From an uncultured bacterium (GTDB lineage Bacteria > Cyanobacteriota > Vampirovibrionia > Gastranaerophilales > Gastranaerophilaceae), in NCBI GenBank assembly GCA_949298805.1, contig CASFXY010000017.1, forward strand, positions 1 to 64,000: a stretch of DNA of 64,000 bases, given 5' to 3'. The stretch's first letter is position 1, and every line of letters begins with the position of its first letter. The position numbers were made by a program, and so were the translations under genes. The notes under the pieces were generated by a model. The model saw only the letters and a list, made by a program, of their open reading frames with translations. It was not told the origin of the DNA and ran no database searches. Below are positions 1 to 9,727 of the stretch, piece by piece.

Positions 1-58
1 ATATTCTTAAAATTGCAAATTTGCTCATTTATTTAATATTTCAAATTTATGTTGCCCA

Positions 59-98
59 AAATAATCAAACCATGTGGAACAAATAATCAAACCATGTG
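59..98. repeat. 22-bp tandem direct repeat in the leading intergenic region
   Basis: An 18-base word (aaataatcaaaccatgtg) occurs at 59-76 and again at 81-98, a 22-bp period with a 4-base spacer. It lies about 150 bp upstream of the large repeat-protein gene. It could be an operator or simply a local duplication. Apart from it, positions 1-252 show only AT-rich DNA, with an AGGA ribosome binding site at 243-246. Confidence 0.6.
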
Positions 99-252
99 TT
101 CTTTTACACCTAAGACACGGCAAATTTTTGTTTATATATTCGCACAAGTATTTTTTATTAATTTGTATAAATTTGTAAATAAAGTTTTCTAAAAACTAAA
201 GTTCTTTAAAAGTAGGACGTTTTTTTTAGCATATTGTGAAGCAGGATTGGTT

Positions 253-3200
253 ATGGAAATTTTTAGCAGAATTAAGACTTCCCTTGCTGGTTATTCCAAC
301 ATAAGCAAAAATGAAAAGAACAATTGCAAGGCAATATCTTTTTTGGGGGAAACTAATTTAAGTTCAACTTTAGCTGTAGAAAGTATAGCAAAAGCAAAAA
401 TAAATATGGATAGTACTCACATCGGTCCATTATCTTATCAAGACAAAATTGCAATATTAAAAGAAAAACAAATTCCGGAAGAATATTTTGAACTCTTTAT
501 ATCTCAAAATGACGAAGAATTTAAAATAATGGTTAATTATATAGACTCAGGATTAAAACCGGAACAAATTAATTTAATTTATACCAACCCTTTTGGTAGC
601 AAGTTATACAAAAAGGCAGCAGAATTATCAAGTTATAATATCCCTTTTGATTTTGCAAAAACTTTATATTCATACGATAGTATTCCGGAAGAACGAATTG
701 AATTTTTAAAACAGGCGAAATTTGATTTTTCACCAGACAAAAAAAATTTTAAAATAAACACATTCGAACTTAAAAATACTTTGCGCGTGGATGAAAAATT
801 CAGAAAACTCAATTCCATATACCAATTTGGAGTAGATGCCAATGTCGCGCTTGCAGCCACAAAATTAAATGAAGACGAATATCAAAAATTATCAAAAATT
901 CTTAGAGAAGATAAGAAATTAAACAATTCTGCAACTGCTGCATATTTTCTTTTAGGATTTACACAAGAAGAAAAAGAAAAAATTATAGAGGTATCAAAAA
1001 CATGTAATTTAGATTTTAATAATTATGATTTTTGGATAAATGTAAAAAACTGCAGGGGAATAAACAATGCTGTTGAGCTTTTAAATTCCGGAATTCCTGC
1101 TGAGTGTCTTGAGAAAAATGTTTATTTGGATAATGCTCAAATGACAGATGCATTGTCTCTTGCCAAAAAATACGGTATTTCCGAATCTGATGCCATGGAT
1201 ATATATCAATATACAACAGATGATGAACAGAGGAGAGAAAAAACTTGTAAAATTTTTAAAGAACAAAAATTGGATATTAGAACTTCGTATAATTTATCAT
1301 ATTATGACGAAAATATTATAAATTCCGTGCTTGGTTACATTGCAACAGGTATAGATTTTAATAATGCTTTGTATCTTGCATCTTTAAAAAAAGACATTTC
1401 ATACAAGGAAAAAATTATTGAATTATTAAATGTATTCAAAAATGCAAGTGATGCGGAAGCTTTTTTGAATATGGATTTATCTCCTGAAAATAGTGCAAAA
1501 TTCTTGGATTTGGTAAAAAGGGGGGCAAATTTATATTTTGCAAGTTCTTGTATTGAATCACCTGATTCATATAAGAAGGCAATTTCCCTGTGTGAATCAG
1601 GCGCATGTGAATCTTTAGACGGTTTATATGGGGGAACTGAAGAAGAAGTGCTAAGGGAACTTGAATATGTTGGTTATGGAGTTCCGAGAAAAAATATTTA
1701 CTCTTTCTTAAATATAGCAACTCCCGAACAAATCGAATTACTTAAAAGCGGAGTAAAATATGAAGATTTAAAGCCTTTAAAAGAATATGAAGAAAAAGGG
1801 AATGATTCTTCTATAATTAAAGAATATTTAAAGAAAGGCGCTTCTTTTAAAACTGCTCTGGAACTTAAAGAAATTTCAGAATCTGAAGATATCCCTTATG
1901 ATATTTTAAAAGATAATATTTATCCTTCTTTGAGTGCAACAAAAATAGTTGCTTTGGTAAATCTGCAAAAAAATAGAGGGTTAAAGGGGATTAGCAGTGA
2001 AGAAAGGGATTTATTAATTGAATTCATTAGAATAATTAAAGATACAAGAAATCTTGAAGAATTTATTGATTCAGGATTATTAAATAAAAAAGCTTTAATT
2101 AACTATCGAGAATTTGCAAAAAGGGGGATTTTAGAAGCAGAATCAGACAATGCACTTTTTCTTTCTCAATTAGATTATTATGACTCTGCCCAATACGATA
2201 GAGCAACAGAATTGCTAAAGAGAAATATTCCATTTGATGTATTGTTATTTTCAACAAAAGACAATAAATCATTTATTAAAGCAATTAATGGCGCGGGCAA
2301 ACAAGAAGATTATCGATACAGTTGTAATTCAGCATTGAATTTGAGTCTTATTAAATTTTACCAACTTGGATTTAATGCACAAGAAATACATTATATCGCA
2401 GAAAACTGTCGTTATTTCGATAAAGAAAATTTTGCAGGTGTATTGGAATATATTAATAAGGGGCACAATTTAAGTGATGCAATTAAAATTTTGAAATATG
2501 TATGCTATAGCGACAATTCAATTGCGAAAAATAAAGAAAAAACAGTTAAAAATAGAGAAATTATTTCTGATTTAATATTGCTAGGTTGTAATTTTGACTT
2601 TATAAAAAACTTGTTGTCCAACTCAAAAAAGGTGCAAAGATTGCAAGAACTTATAAGGCAGGGAGTTGAACCGAAATTAGCTGCAAAAATGGCAATGTAC
2701 AATATTGATATTGGAAATAAAGAAAAAATAGCTAAAATTCAGGAAATGGATGAATCAACTATAAAGGAAGATATAAAAAAAACATGTGGCAATGCTGCTT
2801 TACACCCTTTTATTGATGAATTATATTCATTTAATATTTACAACGCTTATCAGTATGGGAATATTCTGAAATCAAATGTTTCTTTGCAGGATATTGCAGA
2901 CAGTGCGAAGATTTTTGTTAAATCTCCGCTTAAACAGGCAATGAAAAGACCTCAAGCTTACTTAAGCGGTATTCCAATCGAATTCACTGAAAAAGTAAAC
3001 GGTCAATATCCAAGGCTACCGGATGAAAAAATGCAGAAATACCAACATAAAATGTTATCATTTTTCAAATCTAACATGGTTGAAATCACAAGAGCACTAA
3101 AATATTTAGATATAGATACTTTTAATCAACTTATGGACAAAAGGACAAATAATTTTTCCGAACAACTTGAAATGCTTAATAAAATGGATGATAAGCATTA

Positions 3201-4437
3201 TACCCTTGCTTCTAAACTTATAAAATGCCGTCATAAGGAAGGTGGAAAATCATTAAGCAGTAAAGAAAAAATTGATTTGGCCAAGATTGTTTTGTATCAT
3301 CAGTTAGGATATCTCGATACTTCTTATTTGGAAGATATAGCAAAAGCCGGAACTGTTGATATTATAAATTTGCGAAAAATGCTGTTCGAAAAATTAATGA
3401 ACATTATCGGATTAACAGAAGAAGATGTTCAAAAATATGCTGACAGATTGGATTTTGATGAAGAATATATGTATCTTTTGTTAAGAACGCAAAAGAGTGC
3501 CGATTTTATGTGGATTAAAGAGGCCATGGAAGATGAAACTCAAATGGCAACAGAAATATCATTTCTCGAAAATCTGTTATCCAATCCTGAAGAACTTGCA
3601 CACAACGGGCTGACAAAAGAAAAAACCATCGCTTTATTAGATTTATTAAAAAGAGCAAATTCAATGGAAGAAAGAGATGTCTATAAAGAGTATTCTAAAA
3701 TTTCACCGTTTGAATCTATTGGTATTACAGCACATGACATAGCACTAATTGCAATAAAAGAAGATTTTAAATCATATATTCAAGATGTTTCAAATCCAAT
3801 AGGCAAGGTAAATGCGCAAACAAAGGAACAGTTTGAAAAATTTGGTTTAAATTATGAACAGTGGCTAAACTTCTCCGAAAAAGATTCAATTGAATTTGAC
3901 GGACATAAATTTGATATTCAGCTATGGAGTAGATATCCGCAAAAAGATTTGTTTATGGGCAACAGGACTTCTTGTTGTACTGCTTTAATAGATGGCGGAA
4001 ACGGTAAGGCAACTCCTGTATATCTTTCAAATACGGCTTTTAATGTTGTCGAGGTTAAGGATGAAAACAATAATATTGTTGCTATGTCCAGAATCTTTGT
4101 AGGGATTGTTGATGCACAACCGTCTTTAATAGTGGAAAATATAGAAATAAGCAATTCTTTCATAAAAGATAAAACGCCTGAAGAATTAAAACTATTACGC
4201 GATAGAATATTTTCGTATATAAGAAATCTGGGGACTGTTATTTCGAACAACGAAGACATAGACATTTATTTTTCAAGGAATTATTCACATGTACCCATGG
4301 ATGATTATTCCGTTCAACAAAAGAACATTGATTTTGTAGGTTCAATATCTTCCGAAAATATATATCTTAATACAAAGCCCGGCTGGATTAATCCTTGCGA
4401 TTTGAAACGTCAGGTTTGTGATTTATATTTAATATAA
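253..4437 (+). CDS. Large helical-repeat protein with C-terminal GN-x3-CC domain, function unknown
   Basis: A 1394-residue protein I do not recognise. ATG 253 is preferred to an in-frame TTG at 247 because AGGA at 243-246 sits six bases upstream of it. There is no signal peptide or membrane segment. An ISFLG motif lies near residues 28-32. Roughly residues 40-1150 are charged and helical, with recurring 30-40-residue units containing a small turn such as SGIPAE, YGISES, TGIDFN, RGANLY or QGVEPK; this resembles an alpha-solenoid that may bind protein partners. From about residue 1170 a different globular domain appears, with GNRTSCC near 1236-1242, a hydrophobic strand region, IVENIEI, and a later RNYSHVPMDD. 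Adjacent cysteines plus a downstream histidine could be catalytic or redox-active, but no family is assigned. The gene stands alone and faces a convergent neighbour. Confidence 0.75.
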   Translation: MEIFSRIKTSLAGYSNISKNEKNNCKAISFLGETNLSSTLAVESIAKAKINMDSTHIGPLSYQDKIAILKEKQIPEEYFELFISQNDEEFKIMVNYIDSGLKPEQINLIYTNPFGSKLYKKAAELSSYNIPFDFAKTLYSYDSIPEERIEFLKQAKFDFSPDKKNFKINTFELKNTLRVDEKFRKLNSIYQFGVDANVALAATKLNEDEYQKLSKILREDKKLNNSATAAYFLLGFTQEEKEKIIEVSKTCNLDFNNYDFWINVKNCRGINNAVELLNSGIPAECLEKNVYLDNAQMTDALSLAKKYGISESDAMDIYQYTTDDEQRREKTCKIFKEQKLDIRTSYNLSYYDENIINSVLGYIATGIDFNNALYLASLKKDISYKEKIIELLNVFKNASDAEAFLNMDLSPENSAKFLDLVKRGANLYFASSCIESPDSYKKAISLCESGACESLDGLYGGTEEEVLRELEYVGYGVPRKNIYSFLNIATPEQIELLKSGVKYEDLKPLKEYEEKGNDSSIIKEYLKKGASFKTALELKEISESEDIPYDILKDNIYPSLSATKIVALVNLQKNRGLKGISSEERDLLIEFIRIIKDTRNLEEFIDSGLLNKKALINYREFAKRGILEAESDNALFLSQLDYYDSAQYDRATELLKRNIPFDVLLFSTKDNKSFIKAINGAGKQEDYRYSCNSALNLSLIKFYQLGFNAQEIHYIAENCRYFDKENFAGVLEYINKGHNLSDAIKILKYVCYSDNSIAKNKEKTVKNREIISDLILLGCNFDFIKNLLSNSKKVQRLQELIRQGVEPKLAAKMAMYNIDIGNKEKIAKIQEMDESTIKEDIKKTCGNAALHPFIDELYSFNIYNAYQYGNILKSNVSLQDIADSAKIFVKSPLKQAMKRPQAYLSGIPIEFTEKVNGQYPRLPDEKMQKYQHKMLSFFKSNMVEITRALKYLDIDTFNQLMDKRTNNFSEQLEMLNKMDDKHYTLASKLIKCRHKEGGKSLSSKEKIDLAKIVLYHQLGYLDTSYLEDIAKAGTVDIINLRKMLFEKLMNIIGLTEEDVQKYADRLDFDEEYMYLLLRTQKSADFMWIKEAMEDETQMATEISFLENLLSNPEELAHNGLTKEKTIALLDLLKRANSMEERDVYKEYSKISPFESIGITAHDIALIAIKEDFKSYIQDVSNPIGKVNAQTKEQFEKFGLNYEQWLNFSEKDSIEFDGHKFDIQLWSRYPQKDLFMGNRTSCCTALIDGGNGKATPVYLSNTAFNVVEVKDENNNIVAMSRIFVGIVDAQPSLIVENIEISNSFIKDKTPEELKLLRDRIFSYIRNLGTVISNNEDIDIYFSRNYSHVPMDDYSVQQKNIDFVGSISSENIYLNTKPGWINPCDLKRQVCDLYLI

Positions 4438-4504
4438 TCTGAAGATTAATAGCAAGGTGTTAGACTCTTGATAGGGTAAAACCATACGTTATTTATGCTA
4501 ACGC

Positions 4505-5461
4505 TTAAAGGGCATCATTATTTTTAGGATTGTGAACAAGTAAGCCCATATCGTTAAGTTTTGACATTATTGTTAAATTGTAAATTTTTGCACTTTCGTA
4601 ATGACGTTTTACTATTAAAGGTAGCAAATGCAATCCGCTGTAATGTAAATGTCCGAGTCCTCCGTAATAGCTTCCGATTGATGATGTTAAATAATAGCCG
4701 ATGTAATAACTTGCAAGACTTGTATCGTCAAGTCCGAGCGATTGCATTACTACTGCATCGCAATAGTTTTTTTGTCCGATTTTGTCTTTTAAAGACGTGA
4801 TATCTTTGCTTAAACTGCGAAAGTCAACCTGACCTTCGGGCAATTTTAATCCGTTTAACATTAAGTCCTTAAAGACATTTAATGATGCGCCTGTATTGGT
4901 ATAATCATAAAAAACATAAGTTTTATCACCTTTTTTAATTGTTTCTTTCTCAATTCCTTGTTCTTCAATGAATTTTTTATAATTTTCAAAATAAGGATTT
5001 TCCGTAATTTCTTGAATGTTTTTAATGTTGCTTAAGCCTGAAACAGGTATATATTTTGTTTCAACGCCCATAAATTCAAAAACTCTGGCTATGGGTGCAG
5101 GCGATGTTCCTATTGAAACAAATACATATTTGTCCTTGCCATATTTTTCATCCAAGAATTTTTTTAAAGACATTGCAATTGTTATATTTTCGTTTGCTGC
5201 ATCATCCATATTTTCTGTTTCACGCCAAGTAAGAAAACTTTTGATTTTTTGTGGCGTAAGTTCATAAAATTCTTTTGGTGTTATTTTTCTTTTAAGCTCA
5301 ATATTGTCTTTTACATAATAATAATCATCAAGCTGTTGGCTGCGTTTAAAGGTATCGCTACAAGTACCTTTAAAGTTTACGGGTATTTTTCTTGATGTAT
5401 TTTTGTTATAAGAAGCATTGAAAGTTCTTTGTATTAAGGGGAATGTTATTTGCATATACAT
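4505..5461 (-). CDS. Orphan protein with phosphoribosyltransferase-like motif
   Basis: A 318-residue soluble protein without signal peptide. Residues 25-32 read KIPVNFKG, the short N-terminal F-x-G motif shared by several unrelated accessory proteins here. The centre has two strand-loop motifs: an IGTSPAPIARV stretch at about 117-127 and YVFYDYTNTGASL at about 182-194. The second resembles the PRPP-binding loop of type I phosphoribosyltransferases (acidic pair followed by a TGxS/T loop), and the first could be the substrate loop. That resemblance is the only functional clue, and no substrate is suggested. ATG codons at 5461 and 5455 are both possible and neither has a clear ribosome binding site. 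It converges on the large repeat-protein gene. Confidence 0.6.
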   Translation of the reverse strand: MYMQITFPLIQRTFNASYNKNTSRKIPVNFKGTCSDTFKRSQQLDDYYYVKDNIELKRKITPKEFYELTPQKIKSFLTWRETENMDDAANENITIAMSLKKFLDEKYGKDKYVFVSIGTSPAPIARVFEFMGVETKYIPVSGLSNIKNIQEITENPYFENYKKFIEEQGIEKETIKKGDKTYVFYDYTNTGASLNVFKDLMLNGLKLPEGQVDFRSLSKDITSLKDKIGQKNYCDAVVMQSLGLDDTSLASYYIGYYLTSSIGSYYGGLGHLHYSGLHLLPLIVKRHYESAKIYNLTIMSKLNDMGLLVHNPKNNDAL

Positions 5462-5662
5462 ACTAAGTACGTAAATATTTTTTTTGAACTCAATTAAATC
5501 AATTTAACATAATTTAACAATATTAATTTTTGTAAATTTCAATTTTTCCTTGCTATGTTTGCTTTTTAGCCGTATTTTTAAAAACCGACAATAATATTGC
5601 GTAAAGGCAACACTTAACTTGTCGATATTCCTATTGCACAAAATATAAAAACAAGGAGTAAG

Positions 5663-7384
5663 ATGATGAACATTGGTGACGTTTCAAGTACAACCGGGGC
5701 AAATATTTCAAAATTGACTTCAAAAACCTCAGAAGCCAATTCCAGGGTTGAAGATTTGGGTTTTACTATTTCAAATTTAGAAACTGACAATTTTGTCAGT
5801 ACAACAAAAACAGGTGCTAAGGATTTAGATAATATTAATTCGACGACATCAACCAATTCTGCAATGAGCCCTGAAGAATTATCAACTTTAATTGAAAAAT
5901 ATGAGCAAGAAATTGAACAGCTCGAAGAAGATATTAAGGAATATGAAAGACAAATATCAAATTATGAAATTCAGTTAAGAAGCGAAAAATTGATATTAAC
6001 AGAAAAACAACAAAGCTTAACTGATGCTCAGGCAGAACTTGCTCAGTTAAACGAAGAATACGAGGCAAAACAAGATTCTTATGCATCAATTGTTGCTTCA
6101 ATCGAAAATGCAACACGCAGTGCTGAAGCTGAGGCTCAAAGAAACCAGCAGCGTGCAATTTTTGAAGCCATGATGAATTATAATGAAGAAGAAGACGGAG
6201 ATTATAATTCATATTTGCAAGAATGCCTTGCAGGCGTAATGCCTGATACATCTATTAATGGCTTGATTGCCGACCTTCAGGGGCAATCTGTCAGCCTAAT
6301 GCGAGAATTAGGAACCATTAAAACAGATATTGATGCAAAAACAACTGCGGTAAATATATATCAAAACCAAGTAACTATTACTGAAGGTAATATTGCTACT
6401 TTGGAAGATAAAATTAATAATACCAATACAATGAAAACAACCGCAAGTTTACAGGTAGAAGATTTAAATGGTAAAATCGGTACTGCAATTTTATCTCAAA
6501 TATCTGATGAAGAAAAAGCTCTTGTAAAAGCAAATAATATTGATTTAACGGAAACTTTCCCTGATGGTTCTCCAAAATATATAATTGCACCAGGTAAATC
6601 TGATAATAAATTACATATTTACGAAATGGACGGTCCTAATTCAAATAGTGCTACAACTCTGGCAAGAAAATACGGTGAGGGTGGCGGCTATGATATAGTA
6701 GCATCAGGAAACGGTTATATGAGAAATCTTTCTTGCGCAGATGCTTGTTCAGGTACAAGTGTATATAATTTAACTTGCGTAAGTGATGATTTAACTACAT
6801 GTAAGTTTGATTCAAGAAATATGGATTACTGCACATCTTCTCCTCTTTCATTTGACTTAAATGGCGATGGAGTCAAGACTTCCGATGAATTAGTACAATT
6901 TGATATAGATGGCGATGGAAAAATAGATACAATAAACAATTCAGCAGATGCCGTATTAGTATTCGATGCTGACGGTGACGGTATATCAGGCGAAAGCGGT
7001 CTTGAATGTTTCGGCGATAATACTGATTTAGACGGTGATGGTAAAGCCGATGGCTTTAGCAATGGTTTTGAAGCCTTAAAAGCATTAGCACAGAAAGAGA
7101 ATTTAATAAACGGTATCGATGATAACAAGCTTGATGAAAATGATATCAAAATACTTGAAGAAAAATACGGGCTTAAAATTAAGACCGAAGGCTATAATTC
7201 GGATGCAGTTTCACTGTTTGATGTAGGAATAACTGAAATTAATTTGTCCACAACAGATGATGTTGAATTGCAAAAGAACTATGACGGCAATCAAAATGAC
7301 TTAATGACGCAAGAGGGTGCAACATTTGTACAAAATGGCGAGTTAAAAGAATATGCGGATATATGGCACTCGAAAAAAGACTAA
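5663..7384 (+). CDS. Coiled-coil protein with DxDxDG calcium-binding repeats
   Basis: A 573-residue protein without recognisable signal peptide. After a Ser/Thr-rich head of about 70 residues come two long charged heptad stretches (about 70-165 and 200-270), predicted coiled coils. A cysteine-containing segment (C358, C362, C372, C380, C390) leads into four acidic loops of EF-hand or dockerin type: DLNGDGVKTSDE near 398, DIDGDGKID near 414, DADGDGISG near 435 and DLDGDGKAD near 455. Calcium binding is a strong inference from those loops. AAGGAG at 5653-5658 is 4 bases from ATG 5663 and 7 from ATG 5666, so translation may begin at the second. An intrinsic terminator follows. Two other proteins in the window (25382-26155, 38348-38803) carry similar loops. 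Confidence 0.75.
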   Translation: MMNIGDVSSTTGANISKLTSKTSEANSRVEDLGFTISNLETDNFVSTTKTGAKDLDNINSTTSTNSAMSPEELSTLIEKYEQEIEQLEEDIKEYERQISNYEIQLRSEKLILTEKQQSLTDAQAELAQLNEEYEAKQDSYASIVASIENATRSAEAEAQRNQQRAIFEAMMNYNEEEDGDYNSYLQECLAGVMPDTSINGLIADLQGQSVSLMRELGTIKTDIDAKTTAVNIYQNQVTITEGNIATLEDKINNTNTMKTTASLQVEDLNGKIGTAILSQISDEEKALVKANNIDLTETFPDGSPKYIIAPGKSDNKLHIYEMDGPNSNSATTLARKYGEGGGYDIVASGNGYMRNLSCADACSGTSVYNLTCVSDDLTTCKFDSRNMDYCTSSPLSFDLNGDGVKTSDELVQFDIDGDGKIDTINNSADAVLVFDADGDGISGESGLECFGDNTDLDGDGKADGFSNGFEALKALAQKENLINGIDDNKLDENDIKILEEKYGLKIKTEGYNSDAVSLFDVGITEINLSTTDDVELQKNYDGNQNDLMTQEGATFVQNGELKEYADIWHSKKD

Positions 7385-7395
7385 TAAATATATGC

Positions 7396-7426
7396 AAATC
7401 GCCCCTTTTAAAGGGGCGATTTTTTT
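7396..7426 (+). terminator. Intrinsic terminator after the coiled-coil/EF-hand-like gene
   Basis: The arms AAATCGCCCC and GGGGCGATTT pair around a short TTTTAAA loop and are followed by a T tract up to 7426. It lies 12 bases after the stop codon of the upstream gene and is a textbook Rho-independent terminator. Confidence 0.9.
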
Positions 7427-7472
7427 ATGTTTGCTTAAATTATTTTTCTGCTTAATATTCTTTTAAAAATAA

Positions 7473-7501
7473 GCAATTGTTTATAAAAAATATACTTTAT
7501 A
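7473..7501 (+). promoter_or_regulatory. GCAATT-N12-TATACTTTATA box upstream of RelA/SpoT-like gene
   Basis: GCAATT (7473-7478) is followed 12 bases later by TATACTTTATA (7491-7501). The same arrangement with identical spacing occurs at 11474-11502 before the glucosaminidase-like gene. TATACT matches the -10 consensus in five of six positions and would start transcription about 20 bases before the ATG. No normal -35 is present at 17 bp, so GCAATT may be an activator site or an alternative -35. Confidence 0.4.
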
Positions 7502-7525
7502 GATATATCAGGAATTAAGGGAAAA

Positions 7526-9673
7526 ATGGAAAATACAAGCATACTTAACGGTTATGGTTCTGTATTGTCTACGCAGGTAAAAGCCGAATCAGCAAGTAAA
7601 AACTCTGAAAATAATTATACCAATATACCTGTTTTTAACTCGAAAAGTGTTAATAACGATGTTTTTGAGAAAAATATCGAAAATCTTAACGAGGAATTTC
7701 AACTTGCACAAGATAAGCAAGGATTTTTTGGGAAACTTTGGGACGGTTTTAAAAATATTACTGGCTTGGGTCTTAGTTCTGATGATGTTGAAAATAAGAT
7801 TAAACAGTATGAAAGCGGTAAAATAACCTACGATGAAGCAATAAAAAGTATTGAAAGTTTTGAGGAAAAACAAAACGGCGCAGTTAATATAATTGCGAAT
7901 ACATTTACAGGGTTGGCAACAGCCACTCTTGCGGTTGCAACCGGAGGCATTGGTGCAATTTTTGCAGGAGTGCTTATCGGTGGCGCAACAAAAATGGGGA
8001 TTAAAACTTTAGACAGAGCTACAAATAATGTGCAAGGAGATGCTCTTGATGCTAAACAATTAATAAAAGATGCGGTTTCGGGTGCTGTCGATGGTGCTGT
8101 TTCTGCCGCTACGGCAGGTTTACTGAAAGCGCCGGTTGCGGGACAAGCTGTAAAAGAAAGCATAAAACAGGGTGTAATCCAAGGTGCCAAAGCAGGTGCA
8201 ATATCCGGTGCGACAACAGGTGCTGCTGATTATACAATTGATGTCGCACTTGAAGATGATAAGGAATTTGAATTTGATGATTTATTGATTACAACTGTGC
8301 AAAATGCGACAGCAGGTGCAGTATTTGGTGGTATTTTTGGTGGTATCGGTTCAGGTATAAGCCAAAGAAATCTTAACGAAAAAGTAAAAATCTCTCATAA
8401 TGCAGAACTTGGCGCCCCTGTTGACAATACTGCCCAAGCTGTTGATTATATTGAAAATTTCAACAGAAGTAATCCAAACAGTGCAATTTTAGAATCTGAT
8501 GAATTAACAAGTATGACAGATACATTGACTCAATTGTCAAAAAAATCTGAGCAATTGGCACTCAGGTTTGATTCTCAAGTTGATGAAGCAACGGAACAAA
8601 TTAACAAGGTTTTTTCAGATAAAACGGAAATAGAATTTTTAACTGCAAGAGCAAAAAGCCAGAAGTCCATATTTTCAAAACTTGCCAAGAAAAGCATTAA
8701 CGGTTCGTCTTTATCTGATATGGAATCATGCTATGATGCAATAGGCGATGCAGTAGGAATAAGATTGCAAATGAAATCCCTTGATGTTTCGTACACACAA
8801 GAAGTTGTTGAAAGTACACTAAAGAAAAATGGAATTAATGCAAGCTTTGATGATTTTATAAGATACTTGAATGATGATACTTTTTCTCAAACACAAACAG
8901 GAAAGATGCTCTCGGGGGTTCGTGACGAGATTATCGATGCTTTAAAAACAAAACAATCGCAAAATGTTGTTGACCAATTAACTCAGGGAATCAAGACGGG
9001 AAAAATAAAAATTACCGAATTAAATAACTATGGCAGTGAGTTGACCTCTTATTTTACTGATGCCCAAATTGCCCAAATTATCGATGCGTACGACTTTGCA
9101 ATTGCTAATAATGTAATTGGAAACGACGATGTTTTTAAAATTGTAAGTCAAAACAAAATCTTTGACGGTGGCAATTATGATATTACCGATGGTGGCATTA
9201 CTCAAATACCTTCAAAAATAGATGATGAAATTACAATATCGGTAAAACAAAAAACTTCAAGCGCAATAAAAGATTCAGGTTATACATCTTCGCAAATGAA
9301 TACAAAACATACTCTTTCCGATGGTTCGGTTGTAAACGGCGAGCTACAAATAAGGGGTTCAAGGGTTAATTCTTTTGCAGATGTTGAACACATACCCTAT
9401 GATATAAGGACAGGCAAAATAAGCATTAACGATTCTAGATATACGGATATTTATAAAATAATTGAAAATATGTCCGATGTTGATTATGCAAATTATAACA
9501 GATATCTTTCAGATACATATAAGGCATTAAGAATGAAAGAATTAGGCTTGCTTCCAGACAGTGCTAAATTGCCTGAAATTAGTGAATATATTAACGATGA
9601 AATAATTTCTCAAGCTGACCTTTCTTTGCTTGATTTGGACGGTCTTATTGAAATTAGCAAGAGGGGACATTAA
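7526..9673 (+). CDS. Glycine-rich protein with RelA/SpoT-like nucleotidyltransferase domain, putative effector/toxin
   Basis: A 715-residue protein without classical signal peptide. Residues 118-160, 183-232 and 255-282 are Gly/Ala-rich hydrophobic segments, like the membrane-inserting or glycine-zipper regions of polymorphic toxins. Residues 370-630 carry the landmarks of the RelA/SpoT synthetase fold in order: RAKSQKSIFSKL at 375-386 (substrate-binding R/K/S), IGDAVGIR at 406-413 with the metal-binding Asp D408, SGYTSSQMNT at 584-593 (GYxSxH-like) and GELQIRG at 605-611 with catalytic-type E606 and Q608, then EHIPYD. About 85 residues follow. There is no HD hydrolase, TGS or ACT domain, so this is not a housekeeping Rel. 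By family knowledge it would transfer pyrophosphate to a nucleotide or RNA. The insertion between D408 and G585 is longer than in small alarmone synthetases. A role as a toxin is inference; a small orphan gene follows after 54 bp. Confidence 0.65.
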   Translation: MENTSILNGYGSVLSTQVKAESASKNSENNYTNIPVFNSKSVNNDVFEKNIENLNEEFQLAQDKQGFFGKLWDGFKNITGLGLSSDDVENKIKQYESGKITYDEAIKSIESFEEKQNGAVNIIANTFTGLATATLAVATGGIGAIFAGVLIGGATKMGIKTLDRATNNVQGDALDAKQLIKDAVSGAVDGAVSAATAGLLKAPVAGQAVKESIKQGVIQGAKAGAISGATTGAADYTIDVALEDDKEFEFDDLLITTVQNATAGAVFGGIFGGIGSGISQRNLNEKVKISHNAELGAPVDNTAQAVDYIENFNRSNPNSAILESDELTSMTDTLTQLSKKSEQLALRFDSQVDEATEQINKVFSDKTEIEFLTARAKSQKSIFSKLAKKSINGSSLSDMESCYDAIGDAVGIRLQMKSLDVSYTQEVVESTLKKNGINASFDDFIRYLNDDTFSQTQTGKMLSGVRDEIIDALKTKQSQNVVDQLTQGIKTGKIKITELNNYGSELTSYFTDAQIAQIIDAYDFAIANNVIGNDDVFKIVSQNKIFDGGNYDITDGGITQIPSKIDDEITISVKQKTSSAIKDSGYTSSQMNTKHTLSDGSVVNGELQIRGSRVNSFADVEHIPYDIRTGKISINDSRYTDIYKIIENMSDVDYANYNRYLSDTYKALRMKELGLLPDSAKLPEISEYINDEIISQADLSLLDLDGLIEISKRGH

Positions 9674-9727
9674 CAAGGCAATAAATATTATTTTTACTTT
9701 TTATTATGGTAAAATAAGGAGATAAGA

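Noticed and set aside
59-98. 22-bp repeat as a CRISPR-like or attachment site
   Set aside because: There are only two copies with a four-base spacer and no integrase or cas gene nearby.
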